Below are positions 45,216 through 53,432 of a DNA stretch of 64,000 bases, piece by piece. The notes beneath the pieces are model-generated. The model was not told the DNA's origin and ran no database searches. It saw only the letters and a program-made list of their open reading frames with translations. The DNA is from Desulfovibrio sp. Huiquan2017 (GTDB lineage Bacteria > Desulfobacterota > Desulfovibrionia > Desulfovibrionales > Desulfovibrionaceae): positions 62,001 through 126,000 of the forward strand of contig NZ_JAFMPN010000008.1 of NCBI RefSeq assembly GCF_017351175.1, in the 5' to 3' direction. How positions within the stretch are numbered: position 1 is the first letter of the stretch; each line of letters opens with the position of its first letter. Position numbers and translations under genes: made by a program.

Positions 45216-45706
45216 TACGCCGCCTTTTCCCGGGTCAGGACCTTGAGCGTGTCCACGGCCAGGACGAAGGCCAGGGCGAGGCACCCGGCGGCCGAAGCGA
45301 ACACGAAGGGATGGAAGACGATCTGGAGGGTCTCGGAAACCTCGCCGGTTTGAACCAGGAACAGGGCCCATTTCCAGGTCTCGATGCCCGCCAGGAGGAA
45401 AAAGCCGCAGGACAGCCCGTTGGTGGCCGCATCGGCCAGCCGCCGGAACCAGGCCGGAAAGCGGGAAAGCAGGATGCCCACGGCGATGTGCGCCTTGCGC
45501 CGTTGGGCGAAGGCCAGGGAAAAGGAGGCTACCACCGCGCCGAGAAAGCCCATCAGTTCGAAGGTGCCCTGGACCGGCGTACCGAAGACGGACCGCAGGA
45601 CCATGTTGGCGCAGGCCAGCAGCATCATGGAAACGAGAAATACGCCAGCGAGCACGGCCAAAGCCTTGGCCGTCAGTTCGCTGGCGCGGTCGAGAAATCG
45701 CATCAT
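45215..45706 (-). CDS. dctQ: TRAP transporter small permease DctQ
   Basis: About 163 residues from MMRFLDRASELTAK (45706 or 45703 as start). Four membrane segments, with the family motif QGTFELMGFLGAVV and the RRKAHIAVGILL segment between helices. It lies 49 bases after dctP, across a strong terminator, and overlaps dctM by one base. The longer frame to 45814 would run through the terminator and is rejected. Confidence 0.93.
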   Translation of the reverse strand: MMRFLDRASELTAKALAVLAGVFLVSMMLLACANMVLRSVFGTPVQGTFELMGFLGAVVASFSLAFAQRRKAHIAVGILLSRFPAWFRRLADAATNGLSCGFFLLAGIETWKWALFLVQTGEVSETLQIVFHPFVFASAAGCLALAFVLAVDTLKVLTREKAA

Positions 45707-45716
45707 GGGAGCCCCG

Positions 45717-45749
45717 AAAAAAACCGCCCCCGCGCGGACGCGGGGGCGG
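45717..45749 (-). terminator. Terminator between dctP and dctQ
   Basis: Perfect 11-base arms CCGCCCCCGCG (45724-45734) and CGCGGGGGCGG (45739-45749), loop CGGA, and seven A (45717-45723) giving a U-tract on the minus strand. It follows the dctP stop by six bases and ends ten bases before dctQ, so only read-through reaches dctQM. Confidence 0.9.
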
Positions 45750-45755
45750 ATCGTG

Positions 45756-46766
45756 TTACAGGGATTCGTATTTGGCCTGAAGATTGAGCAGGTCTTCGAG
45801 CACCGCGTCGGCATCGATGCCCGCCTTGGCGCATTCGGCCTTCCAGGCCTCCACCAGGGGCTGGCCCAGTTTCCTGATCTCGGCGTGTTCGGCCGGGGTC
45901 AGCGCGTGGACCTCCACCTGGTACTTTTCCCGGGACCAGTCCAGGGAGTCGTTGATGTGGGCGTCCAGGTACCGGCCGGTCCACTGGGCCTGATCGCGGG
46001 CCAGGTCGTCGAGGACCTCCTTCACGTCGCCGGGCAGGGATTCCCATTTGGCCTTGTTCATGATCACGGCAAAGGGATAGACCGGCAGGTTGGTGATGGT
46101 CTCGTGGCGGCAGCTCTCGGCGAAGTTGAAGTCCTTGAGCACGTCGAAGGAGGATACCAACCCTTTGACCACGCCCTTTTGCAGGGCTTCGGGGGTCTCG
46201 GACATGGGCATTCCCACGCCCTGGGCGCCCAGGCCGCTCAGCACGCGCAGGATGGAGCCCGAGGCGCGCAGGGGCATGCCCTTGAGATCGGCCAGGGTCT
46301 TGACCGGCTCCTTGCTCATGATCTGGGACGGGGCCGAGGTGAACAGGGTCAGGACCTTGACGTCCTTAAACTCCTCGGGCTGGTATTTTTGGAAGAGGTC
46401 CCACATGGTCAGGCTGGCCGCCTCGGTGGAGGTGAAGGCCACGGGCAGGTTGACCGCGGACATGAGCGGGAATACGCCGGGATAATAGGCAATGGAGATG
46501 CAACCGATGTCGGCCTGACCGGTCTGCACGCCGCGCAGCATGTTCTTGGCCCCGAGCAGGGTGGAGCCGGGAAAGGTCTGGACGGTCAATGCGCCGCCGG
46601 TGCGCTTCTCCACCTCGGCCTTCCAACGCTCCATCTGGACGCAGGGGAAGGTCTTGGAGGGCGGGAAGTTGGCATAGGTCACCATGGTTCCGGCCAGGGC
46701 CGTGGCCGCCATGAGGCAGAGCCAGGCCAGACAGGCGGCCAGCACGGTCATCGGTTTTCGCATCAC
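45756..46766 (-). CDS. dctP: TRAP transporter periplasmic solute-binding protein DctP
   Basis: 336 residues. Signal peptide ending LAG-T (MMRKPMTVLAACLAWLCL...), then VTYANFPPSKTFPCVQMERWKAEVEKRTGG. TRAP hallmarks: LKGMPLRASGSILRVLSGLG with the ligand-carboxylate Arg, MSETPEALQKGVVKGLVSS and LPVYPFAVIMNKAKW. Ligands of the family are organic acids, sugars acids or taurine-like sulfonates; this one is undetermined. First gene of the operon. Confidence 0.94.
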   Translation of the reverse strand: MMRKPMTVLAACLAWLCLMAATALAGTMVTYANFPPSKTFPCVQMERWKAEVEKRTGGALTVQTFPGSTLLGAKNMLRGVQTGQADIGCISIAYYPGVFPLMSAVNLPVAFTSTEAASLTMWDLFQKYQPEEFKDVKVLTLFTSAPSQIMSKEPVKTLADLKGMPLRASGSILRVLSGLGAQGVGMPMSETPEALQKGVVKGLVSSFDVLKDFNFAESCRHETITNLPVYPFAVIMNKAKWESLPGDVKEVLDDLARDQAQWTGRYLDAHINDSLDWSREKYQVEVHALTPAEHAEIRKLGQPLVEAWKAECAKAGIDADAVLEDLLNLQAKYESL

Positions 46767-46811
46767 TCTCTCCTTAATAATGCGTGTTGGAGGCGATCGG
46801 CCGACCGCTCC

Positions 46812-48467
46812 CTATTTGGCGTTCAGATCGTAGGCCAGGACCAGGGTCTTGCGGTTGCCGTAGCCGTAGCCCGTGAAGGTGTTGACCAGCACGCACAACT
46901 GCTTGTTGCCGTCATTGTTCAGATCGGCCAGGGCCAAGTCCGCGACTTGGCCCTTGATGCGCCGGGTCTTCCAGGCCAGGTTCATGCCCACTTGGTCGTA
47001 GACCAGCGAGTGGATCTCTCCCTGAGTGAAGTATTTGTAGTTCTTGAAAATCTGTGCCGTGGCGGACAGATCCTTGTTGACCAGCAGTTCGTAGTGCTTG
47101 TCGGAGGTCAGCGGTGCGGCCAGGCCCCGGATGGGAATGTTGTAGACGATGCCGTGCTCTTCGGTCGGGCCGCCGCCCATGCCGACCATTTTGTCGGCGG
47201 TCTCGATGACCACGCCGGAGCTGCTGTAGGTTTCGTCACTTTCGTAGAGGCGTTCGAAGCTCTGGCTGTAGACCAGCATCTTGTGGCTGTTGCTGATGAC
47301 GATGCATTTGTAGCCCAGTCCGTCGGGCAGGTAGGTCAGGTTGTAGACGTTGGCGAAGGGCGGAACCGGGATGGATTGGCCGATTTCGATGCTGTCGCCC
47401 TTGATGAATGCCTCGGTGATGTGCTTGTCGAAGAGGTCGCGCTGGCCTTTTTTCTGGGCCACCAGGATGGGCATGTAGGTCGGCGGGAGGCGGAGCACGC
47501 CGAGGAAGCGGTCCACCTTCTTGACCAGGTATTTGAACTTGCCCCCCTCGAAGGTCAGGATGCTGGAGCGGGGGGTGCCGCGCGGGGCGCGGATGCCGCC
47601 CTGGTTCTCGAACTGATAGGCGCCGATGATGAATTCGGGCAGGCCGTCGCGGTTGAGGTCCGCCACTTCGAGGCGCACGCTCATGACGTTGGCGGGCAGC
47701 TCGAAGGTGTTCAGGTGCTGGAGCTTGCCTTCTTTGAAACGGTAGGCCGAGATGGCCGATTCCTGGAGGACGAACAGTTCGTTGCGGCCGTCGGCATCGC
47801 CGTCGGCGACGTACATGCCGAAGGAGTAGAAGGGCAGGGTCTGGCTTCTCCACCGGCCGGTGGTCTCGGTGCCGCCTTCATAGCGGAACTGCGGGTTGAG
47901 GGCGGCCGCCTGGAACGGCTTGCCGTCTCCGGTCAGGAACGGGCTGTCGGAGGGCGCCGCGGCCTGCATCGTGTTCTTTTCCACCTGCGCCTTTTCCACC
48001 GTGCCATAGCCCGGGCGGTTGAAGACGTCGCCCTGAATGACTCTGGCCTGGGAGTCCAGCCATCCCGTCATCTGGTCGATGTCCACCTCGCCCTTCTTTT
48101 GCCAGGACTTGCCGTCGGCGGAAACCGCGTCGATGCGCAAATGCGCCTTGGTGTCGAGAATGGCGATCTCGCCGTACATGAGATAGTCGACGCCCATGCC
48201 GCGCAGGGCATTCAGCGCCGCGCCCTTGTCCTTGGGCACGGTCACGGATTTCAGGCTCTTGGTGGACGGCTCGGCGTGTCCGAGCCATTCCAGATCGTTT
48301 TCCAGGCTGGCCTGGACCGCTCTGGAAAAGTATTCGTATTTCTGGGGACCATTGTAGACGAACGGGAGGACCGCATAGGTCTTGGCTCCCTGGGCCATGG
48401 CCGGAAGGGCCAGGAGCAGAGTCGCCGCGAGGGCGGTCAAGACGGTGATGACGGGTTTTCTTGCCAT
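46812..48467 (-). CDS. Secreted VCBS/FG-GAP-repeat protein
   Basis: 551 residues. Signal peptide MARKPVITVLTALAATLLLALPAMA. N-terminal part (AVLPFVYNGPQKYEYFSRAVQASL) resembles the small-molecule-binding N-domain of outer-membrane assembly lipoproteins. Later parts carry at least three calcium-binding propeller loops of the D-x-D-x-D-G type: DGDADGRNELFVL, DLNRDGLPEFIIG and DLNNDGNKQLCVL, so a beta-propeller. Probably periplasmic or surface-exposed. No neighbour reveals a partner. Confidence 0.85.
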   Translation of the reverse strand: MARKPVITVLTALAATLLLALPAMAQGAKTYAVLPFVYNGPQKYEYFSRAVQASLENDLEWLGHAEPSTKSLKSVTVPKDKGAALNALRGMGVDYLMYGEIAILDTKAHLRIDAVSADGKSWQKKGEVDIDQMTGWLDSQARVIQGDVFNRPGYGTVEKAQVEKNTMQAAAPSDSPFLTGDGKPFQAAALNPQFRYEGGTETTGRWRSQTLPFYSFGMYVADGDADGRNELFVLQESAISAYRFKEGKLQHLNTFELPANVMSVRLEVADLNRDGLPEFIIGAYQFENQGGIRAPRGTPRSSILTFEGGKFKYLVKKVDRFLGVLRLPPTYMPILVAQKKGQRDLFDKHITEAFIKGDSIEIGQSIPVPPFANVYNLTYLPDGLGYKCIVISNSHKMLVYSQSFERLYESDETYSSSGVVIETADKMVGMGGGPTEEHGIVYNIPIRGLAAPLTSDKHYELLVNKDLSATAQIFKNYKYFTQGEIHSLVYDQVGMNLAWKTRRIKGQVADLALADLNNDGNKQLCVLVNTFTGYGYGNRKTLVLAYDLNAK

Positions 48468-48676
48468 GTATTCCTCCGGAAGGTAGGTGATAGCCTACGT
48501 TAATGACTTGTGTGGACGTGCGGTTTCGCACGGGAGGCCCTTGTACCAGTTTCCTGGCTGGATGCAAAGGGCCAAGAAGGTTGATCTGGCGGGCCGTAGC
48601 CGCTATTGCTGCCGCCGGCGGACGGGCCGGCCGGCATGGTGGCGGTCCGGTGTCCGGGCCGCCGCAGGGAGAGTTC

Positions 48677-49960
48677 ATGACCCAATTTGGACGCACCTTC
48701 CGGCTGGTTTGCGACGAGCCGGCCATCCCGGTGGTGGAGGGATTGCTTCGCGAGCAGGGCTTCGATTTCGAGCCCGAGCCGTTTTTCGCCTATGCCCGCA
48801 GGCTGGTTCGTGAGCCGTTTCCCCTTGGGGAGAGCCTGGCCGCCCGGTTCGGGCTGATCTACATTCAGGATCGCTCCTCCATGTTGCCGCCGTTGACCCT
48901 GGCCCCGCCGACCGGAGCGAGCGTCCTGGACATGTGCTCCGCCCCGGGCAGCAAGACCAGCCTGCTTTCCCGCCTGGTGGGCCCGCGGGGATTCGTCTTC
49001 GCCTCCGAGCCGTCGGCTGACCGGCTGGCTACCCTGCGCGCCAACCTGCGCCGTACCGGTTCGGTGAACACGGCCACGGCCAAGGCCATGGCCCAGGACC
49101 TGCCCTTTGCGGACGGCGTCTGGAGCCACATCCAACTGGACCCGCCGTGTAGCGGCTGGGGGACCGTGGACAAAAATCCCAAGGTCATGGAGGTCTGGTC
49201 CGGGTCCAAGACGGCCCCGCTGGTCTCCTTGCAAAAGACGCTCCTGCAAAAGGCGGCGGACCTGCTTGAACCCGGCGGAACGGTTCTGTACTCCACCTGC
49301 ACCACCAATATCGAGGAGAACGAGGATCAGGTCGCCTGGGCGCTTGGGGCCCTCGATTTCGATCTGGAGCCCCTTGCCAAGCCCGCCGGGTTTGTTTTTG
49401 AGCCGCCGCACCGGCCCGGCCTGGACGGCGTCCTGCGCGTTGCCGAGGGCTCGGACGGCCAGGGGTTCTTTCTGGCCCGATTCGTGAAACGGGGCGAGGC
49501 GAGCGCAAGTCCCGTCGCCCCCGCGCAAAAAAGAGACCTGCCGGGTACCCGCCTGAATCTGGCCCGGATGCTCGGCGGCGACGGGCTGGACCTGACCCGG
49601 CTGCCCCGGGGCGAGGTCTTCGACTTCGGCGGCAAGGCGTTCTTCCTGCACGAGCGGGCGTTGGATCTGATGCCCGGCTCCCTGCGCTGGCAGGGATTTC
49701 CCCTGGGCAAGGTGGCGGGCAAGGGCGACCGGATCAAGTTCACCCCGGGCCCGCTGGCCCGCATGCTGCTCACCGAAGACCCGGCCCAGGCGTCTTGCGA
49801 CGTGTTCGAAGCGGAAGATATCGAGGTTTTGGAACGGCTTTTCACGGGCCAGAGCGTACAGTTCAAGGCGGGCCGGGGGAGCGTGGGATTGTATTATCGC
49901 GGCCTGCCCGTGGGATGGCTCGCCCGGAAGGGTGGCCGCGTTCTTTGGGCCGCGAAATAG
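48677..49960 (+). CDS. RsmB/RsmF-type RNA cytosine-5 methyltransferase
   Basis: 427 residues from ATG 48677 with AGGGAGAG upstream. SAM-binding core DMCSAPGSKTSLLSRLVG, substrate-cysteine motif LDPPCSGWGTVDKNP (motif IV, PCSG) and LYSTCTTNIEENEDQ (motif VI, TC) place it in the NOL1/NOP2/Sun family with both catalytic cysteines. The C-terminal 100 residues (FFLHERALDLMPGSLRWQGFPLG) resemble the PUA-like domain of RsmF. It methylates rRNA or tRNA cytosines; target uncertain. Confidence 0.93.
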   Translation: MTQFGRTFRLVCDEPAIPVVEGLLREQGFDFEPEPFFAYARRLVREPFPLGESLAARFGLIYIQDRSSMLPPLTLAPPTGASVLDMCSAPGSKTSLLSRLVGPRGFVFASEPSADRLATLRANLRRTGSVNTATAKAMAQDLPFADGVWSHIQLDPPCSGWGTVDKNPKVMEVWSGSKTAPLVSLQKTLLQKAADLLEPGGTVLYSTCTTNIEENEDQVAWALGALDFDLEPLAKPAGFVFEPPHRPGLDGVLRVAEGSDGQGFFLARFVKRGEASASPVAPAQKRDLPGTRLNLARMLGGDGLDLTRLPRGEVFDFGGKAFFLHERALDLMPGSLRWQGFPLGKVAGKGDRIKFTPGPLARMLLTEDPAQASCDVFEAEDIEVLERLFTGQSVQFKAGRGSVGLYYRGLPVGWLARKGGRVLWAAK

Positions 49961-50009
49961 GCAAGCTATTTCAGACGGTTGAAGATTGTAAAATTTTTGT
50001 CAAAAAGCG

Positions 50010-50038
50010 TTGACAAAAGGCGGCCGTGTGGGCAGTAT
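50010..50038 (+). promoter_or_regulatory. Promoter candidate of the tRNA pair
   Basis: TTGACA (50010-50015), 17 bases, CAGTAT (50033-50038). The -10 is weak, but a GC-rich stretch precedes the tRNA as in stringently controlled promoters. Confidence 0.35.
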
Positions 50039-50139
50039 GCCCTTCGCTGAACGCGGTTGGGAGCTTGGCCAACAGCGCGCCGCCACTGCCGAAAGTGGTT
50101 GACAAGCGTCACGGGCCAAGCTAAAGACTCTCTTCCTGC

Positions 50140-50215
50140 GGGCGCGTAGCTCAGCTGGGAGAGCATCGGCCTTACAAGCCGAGGGTCACAGGTTCGAGCC
50201 CTGTCGCGCCCACCA
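50140..50215 (+). tRNA. tRNA-Val (anticodon TAC)
   Basis: 76 bases. Acceptor GGGCGCG pairs with CGCGCCC, anticodon loop CTTACAA gives TAC (valine), T-arm GGTTCGAGCC, and CCA is encoded. Forty-four bases before tRNA-Asp. Confidence 0.97.
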
Positions 50216-50259
50216 TCTTTGACATAAGGGGTAGCTTAACACCCTTTATATAATAGAGC

Positions 50260-50336
<77 letters not shown>

Positions 50337-50345
50337 CTAAAGATC

Positions 50346-50385
50346 AAGGACTTCAAGCAATTAGCTTGAGGTCCTTTTTCTTTTT
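50346..50385 (+). terminator. tRNA operon terminator
   Basis: Perfect 13-base arms AAGGACTTCAAGC (50346-50358) and complement (50364-50376), loop AATTA, then a T-rich run. The sequence GATCAAG before the stem is also found before the terminator at 61375. Confidence 0.9.
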
Positions 50386-50447
50386 TTGATAATTGGTCGA
50401 AACTCAGGAAGTCCATCAATATAGTCCAAAAGGTTTTTTATTGTGTT

Positions 50448-53051
50448 TTAGCTGTTTTGGCTTCTGTAGTAGTCGATATCCTTCAGCCTTTTGCTAAAGG
50501 CATTTTGTGATGCATGGGGGAGATTGGTCATGGCGTAGATGCATAATTCTTCACCCTTGTCAAAGTCTTGCACACGAATAGCGACTTCAACCAGCTGACG
50601 CAAAGCAGATATTACATTCATACGTACTTCAGCTTCTATGCGATTGACGTCGACATCTTGAATGAATTGATAATATGCGTCGCCTTCGTAAAGGATATCA
50701 AAGAATCTCGTTTTTTGGACAGCACAAGCAGATTTAAATTGATCGTGAGTAATTTCATCTAAGCGTTTCTTAGTTTTCAATTGCTTCCTTTCATCTATCC
50801 AAAAAATTGCCTTGTAGAGTATTAGCAAGGAAAATATATCAACACAAATTAAGTCATCTGTTTTGAGTTGAGCTGATGATTCTGAGAAGTGATCTTCGAT
50901 TAACCGTATCGCTTTTGACTTATGTTCTTTCCCTCCAGCAGACCAGCAAAGACTTGCGAAAAGTTTAATAAACCTGTTGTCGAGCCTAAAAGTGTTGTAG
51001 TAGGTGTTGCATAACTCAATCGCTTCGAGTCTTTTACCTCTGTCATTCGCGTAGTAATTAACTGCATTGAGAATCGCTTTAAAACGTATACTGGATGGTG
51101 CCGATGATCGATCTAAAACAAAGCGGTACTGCTCTATCACGTTTTCTTCAGTTTCTGTGTATCTAGAAGAGTCAGCGCTTCTTAAAAGAGCTTCGTCGAT
51201 TTCAAAAGAATTGTCCGATCCTACTCTCCCAATGTTTCGTATGACTTTCTTTTTGAAACTTGCCGCAAGGTCTTCAAAAGACGATTTCATTATCTGGAAA
51301 ATTTCTTTTGAATACACCTTGAAGAATTTGCCATCTAATTCGATTATTCTTAATTTTTGCAAATCTATTAGTGATGAAGTGAACCGATCTCCATCTTTGT
51401 CCATTTCAACAACATAAGCGAGCTTTGCTACCAAGTTTGAAAGTTCGTCTTCGTCGACCAACTGACTGATTGTCCCAAATAATTTTTTTGAGTTAAGTGT
51501 GAGATAGTCGAAGATTCTTCCGTATAGGAAGTCGATCGCTGCTTCAGAATTCTTGAGATCTTTGTCTATGATCTTGTCAATGTTACCATTTTGCATCCAC
51601 AGGTATGCAAACTGGTATATAAAAATTGGCCTTCCGCTTGTTATATCATGAATTGTCTTGCCAAGGTTTTTGTCAGTGATGTTTTCTTGGTATGGTTTTA
51701 TTTGTTCTATTTTGAACTCATTAATTAATACTTCGTAAAGGAACTCTAGGGTCCTCTTCGTGTCGAGTTCATTGGTTCGAATCTCTTCACCAATGACTGA
51801 GTTTGATCTAGTTGTAATTAGGACTTTATGGCGATCAATATCAAGTTTTCTGGTGAACGCTTCGATTAAAGCTCTTTCGTCAGGGGGGAAAGTCTCAAAG
51901 TCGTCAATAATAATGAGGACTTTCCCCTCGTAGTTTAGAATCTTATTCTTATCGGCTGAGAGCTCACCATGAATTACAGAATTTGTTTCTTCGATGATGT
52001 CGTTAAAGCTTCTTGCAGAAGGCTCGTTATCTACTACTTCTCCGCTAAAGTAATTGTAGTATCTATCTTTAGCACTATAAAAGACAATGTAGTCGAAATA
52101 TTTTTTGTTGACAGATAGGTCTTCGCATATACTTTGAACTGATGCGGTTTTACCTACTCCTCCGTGCCCCCATACTGTGGCGCTTGCTGAAGCTCTATTT
52201 TTCGTCAAAAAATCTTTGATCTGTCTTTTTACGCCAACATCTATATACTTTTTGTAGTTGTTTCTGAATTCGTTTATGATTGTTGAGTTTTCTGTTCTTT
52301 TTCTTTTTCCGTCATGTTCTATTGTGATATTTATCAATTCTGGCCATACCACATAGAGCTCACCAGTTTTTCCAAGCTGATTGTATTGAACTTTTCCAAT
52401 CAGTTTTTCCTTGATACTGCGATACATGTAGACACTGTCTTCATCTCTGATGTGTATGAATGGAGATACCCTTTTAAATTTTCCACTATTAATTCTTATG
52501 TATAAGTTGTTTTTCTGTGCTGTCGTTGCATGTGATGGACAACTGTAGTAATCATATTCATTTCCATCTGCATTATAAACTGTACCATGTAGGATTTTAT
52601 CCTCTTCTTTGTCGATGAAGATCATGTCGTATTTGTTTTCAAATAATGCGCTGCTGTTTTCTATATCGTTTATAATGTTGTTGTATCTATCTATTACAGT
52701 TTCAGTTGCGTCCTCGTAAGCGAAACCATGGCCTATTATATTGTTTCGGAAGCTAGGATACTCATTTATTCTTTTCGATATTTTCTTATTTGAAAAGAAG
52801 GCCTTGTCCAAGTCGAGCATCCTAGAAATTTCTACTATTACCCCTATTGATGGCGCCGGTAACTCTCTCAGGACGAATTCCTTGTCATCTGCCTCTAGTT
52901 GTTCGAAGTTATCATCCCAAAGGTAAGCAAGAATTAGAATAAGCATATACTCGATTTTTGAGCGCAAATATGTGCAAAGGATATCTTGCTTCGCAGGTTG
53001 CTTCCTGAAATAGTTTATTTTTTTATTTAGTTTTGATAATATAAAATCCAT
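50448..53051 (-). CDS. HEPN-like/STAND NTPase, candidate defence protein
   Basis: 867 residues from ATG 53051 (AAGGAAG six bases before; a 21-codon extension lacks a site). Order: helical N-terminus (1-115) with RNNIIGH (R102 to H108), the R-x4-6-H pattern of HEPN ribonuclease-type domains; a middle part rich in strands (150-250); a STAND/NB-ARC NTPase with Walker A GHGGVGKT (295-302), Walker B VLIIIDDFE (378-386) and TTRSN sensor (413-417); then helical repeats to the end (about 600-867). No signal peptide. The gene is visibly AT-rich and uses different codons from all neighbours, so it is recently acquired. STAND proteins with effector domains (Avs-like) defend against phages; RNA cleavage here is inference. 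Confidence 0.85.
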   Translation of the reverse strand: MDFILSKLNKKINYFRKQPAKQDILCTYLRSKIEYMLILILAYLWDDNFEQLEADDKEFVLRELPAPSIGVIVEISRMLDLDKAFFSNKKISKRINEYPSFRNNIIGHGFAYEDATETVIDRYNNIINDIENSSALFENKYDMIFIDKEEDKILHGTVYNADGNEYDYYSCPSHATTAQKNNLYIRINSGKFKRVSPFIHIRDEDSVYMYRSIKEKLIGKVQYNQLGKTGELYVVWPELINITIEHDGKRKRTENSTIINEFRNNYKKYIDVGVKRQIKDFLTKNRASASATVWGHGGVGKTASVQSICEDLSVNKKYFDYIVFYSAKDRYYNYFSGEVVDNEPSARSFNDIIEETNSVIHGELSADKNKILNYEGKVLIIIDDFETFPPDERALIEAFTRKLDIDRHKVLITTRSNSVIGEEIRTNELDTKRTLEFLYEVLINEFKIEQIKPYQENITDKNLGKTIHDITSGRPIFIYQFAYLWMQNGNIDKIIDKDLKNSEAAIDFLYGRIFDYLTLNSKKLFGTISQLVDEDELSNLVAKLAYVVEMDKDGDRFTSSLIDLQKLRIIELDGKFFKVYSKEIFQIMKSSFEDLAASFKKKVIRNIGRVGSDNSFEIDEALLRSADSSRYTETEENVIEQYRFVLDRSSAPSSIRFKAILNAVNYYANDRGKRLEAIELCNTYYNTFRLDNRFIKLFASLCWSAGGKEHKSKAIRLIEDHFSESSAQLKTDDLICVDIFSLLILYKAIFWIDERKQLKTKKRLDEITHDQFKSACAVQKTRFFDILYEGDAYYQFIQDVDVNRIEAEVRMNVISALRQLVEVAIRVQDFDKGEELCIYAMTNLPHASQNAFSKRLKDIDYYRSQNS

Positions 53052-53131
53052 GATACTTCCTTGCACTGAATGTTTTCTGCAAATATTAATCGCGATCATT
53101 CTCCCTATACACAACTCGATTTATTTGCCAA

Positions 53132-53170
53132 TAAAAAGGCCGGAGCTTTCGCCCCGGCCTTGTTTTTTTA
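53132..53170. terminator. Terminator between recombinase remnant and HEPN-STAND gene
   Basis: Arms AAGGCCGG (53136-53143) and CCGGCCTT (53154-53161) with an inner GC pair; A-run on one side and seven T on the other, so it works both ways. It ends the minus-strand recombinase remnant. Confidence 0.85.
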
Positions 53171-53192
53171 GCGACTATTTTATAGGCGCAGC

Positions 53193-53411
53193 CTAGAAGG
53201 TCCCATCAATCTGTTCGAGCGCGTTGTCGAGCCCAAGCTCGTGGAGATAGCGGGCTGTCGTGTTCGGGGTCTTGTGGCGCAGGATACGCTGGATCAGCGA
53301 GGCCGGGGGCCCCGCGTGGAACAGTTCCGTGGCCGTGAGGTGGCGGATGCCGTGGTAGCCGAAGGGCTCCACTCCGGCGGGGATGCAAGCCCGGAAGTGG
53401 GCCTCTGCCAT
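53193..53411 (-). pseudogene. Truncated tyrosine recombinase (C-terminal fragment)
   Basis: 72 codons from 53411. It holds the last catalytic residues of the integrase fold: HGIRHLTATELF (HxxR box), then QRILRHKTPNTTARYLH with the third His and the nucleophile Tyr. The N-terminal and core-binding parts and the first catalytic Arg are missing; a stop codon lies just upstream in frame, and the Fic-like gene's 3' end begins 22 bases further. A small internal start (ATG) exists but the product would be inactive. This marks an integration or deletion junction. Confidence 0.85.
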
Positions 53412-53432
53412 GGGGAATCCCCGGCATGGGCG

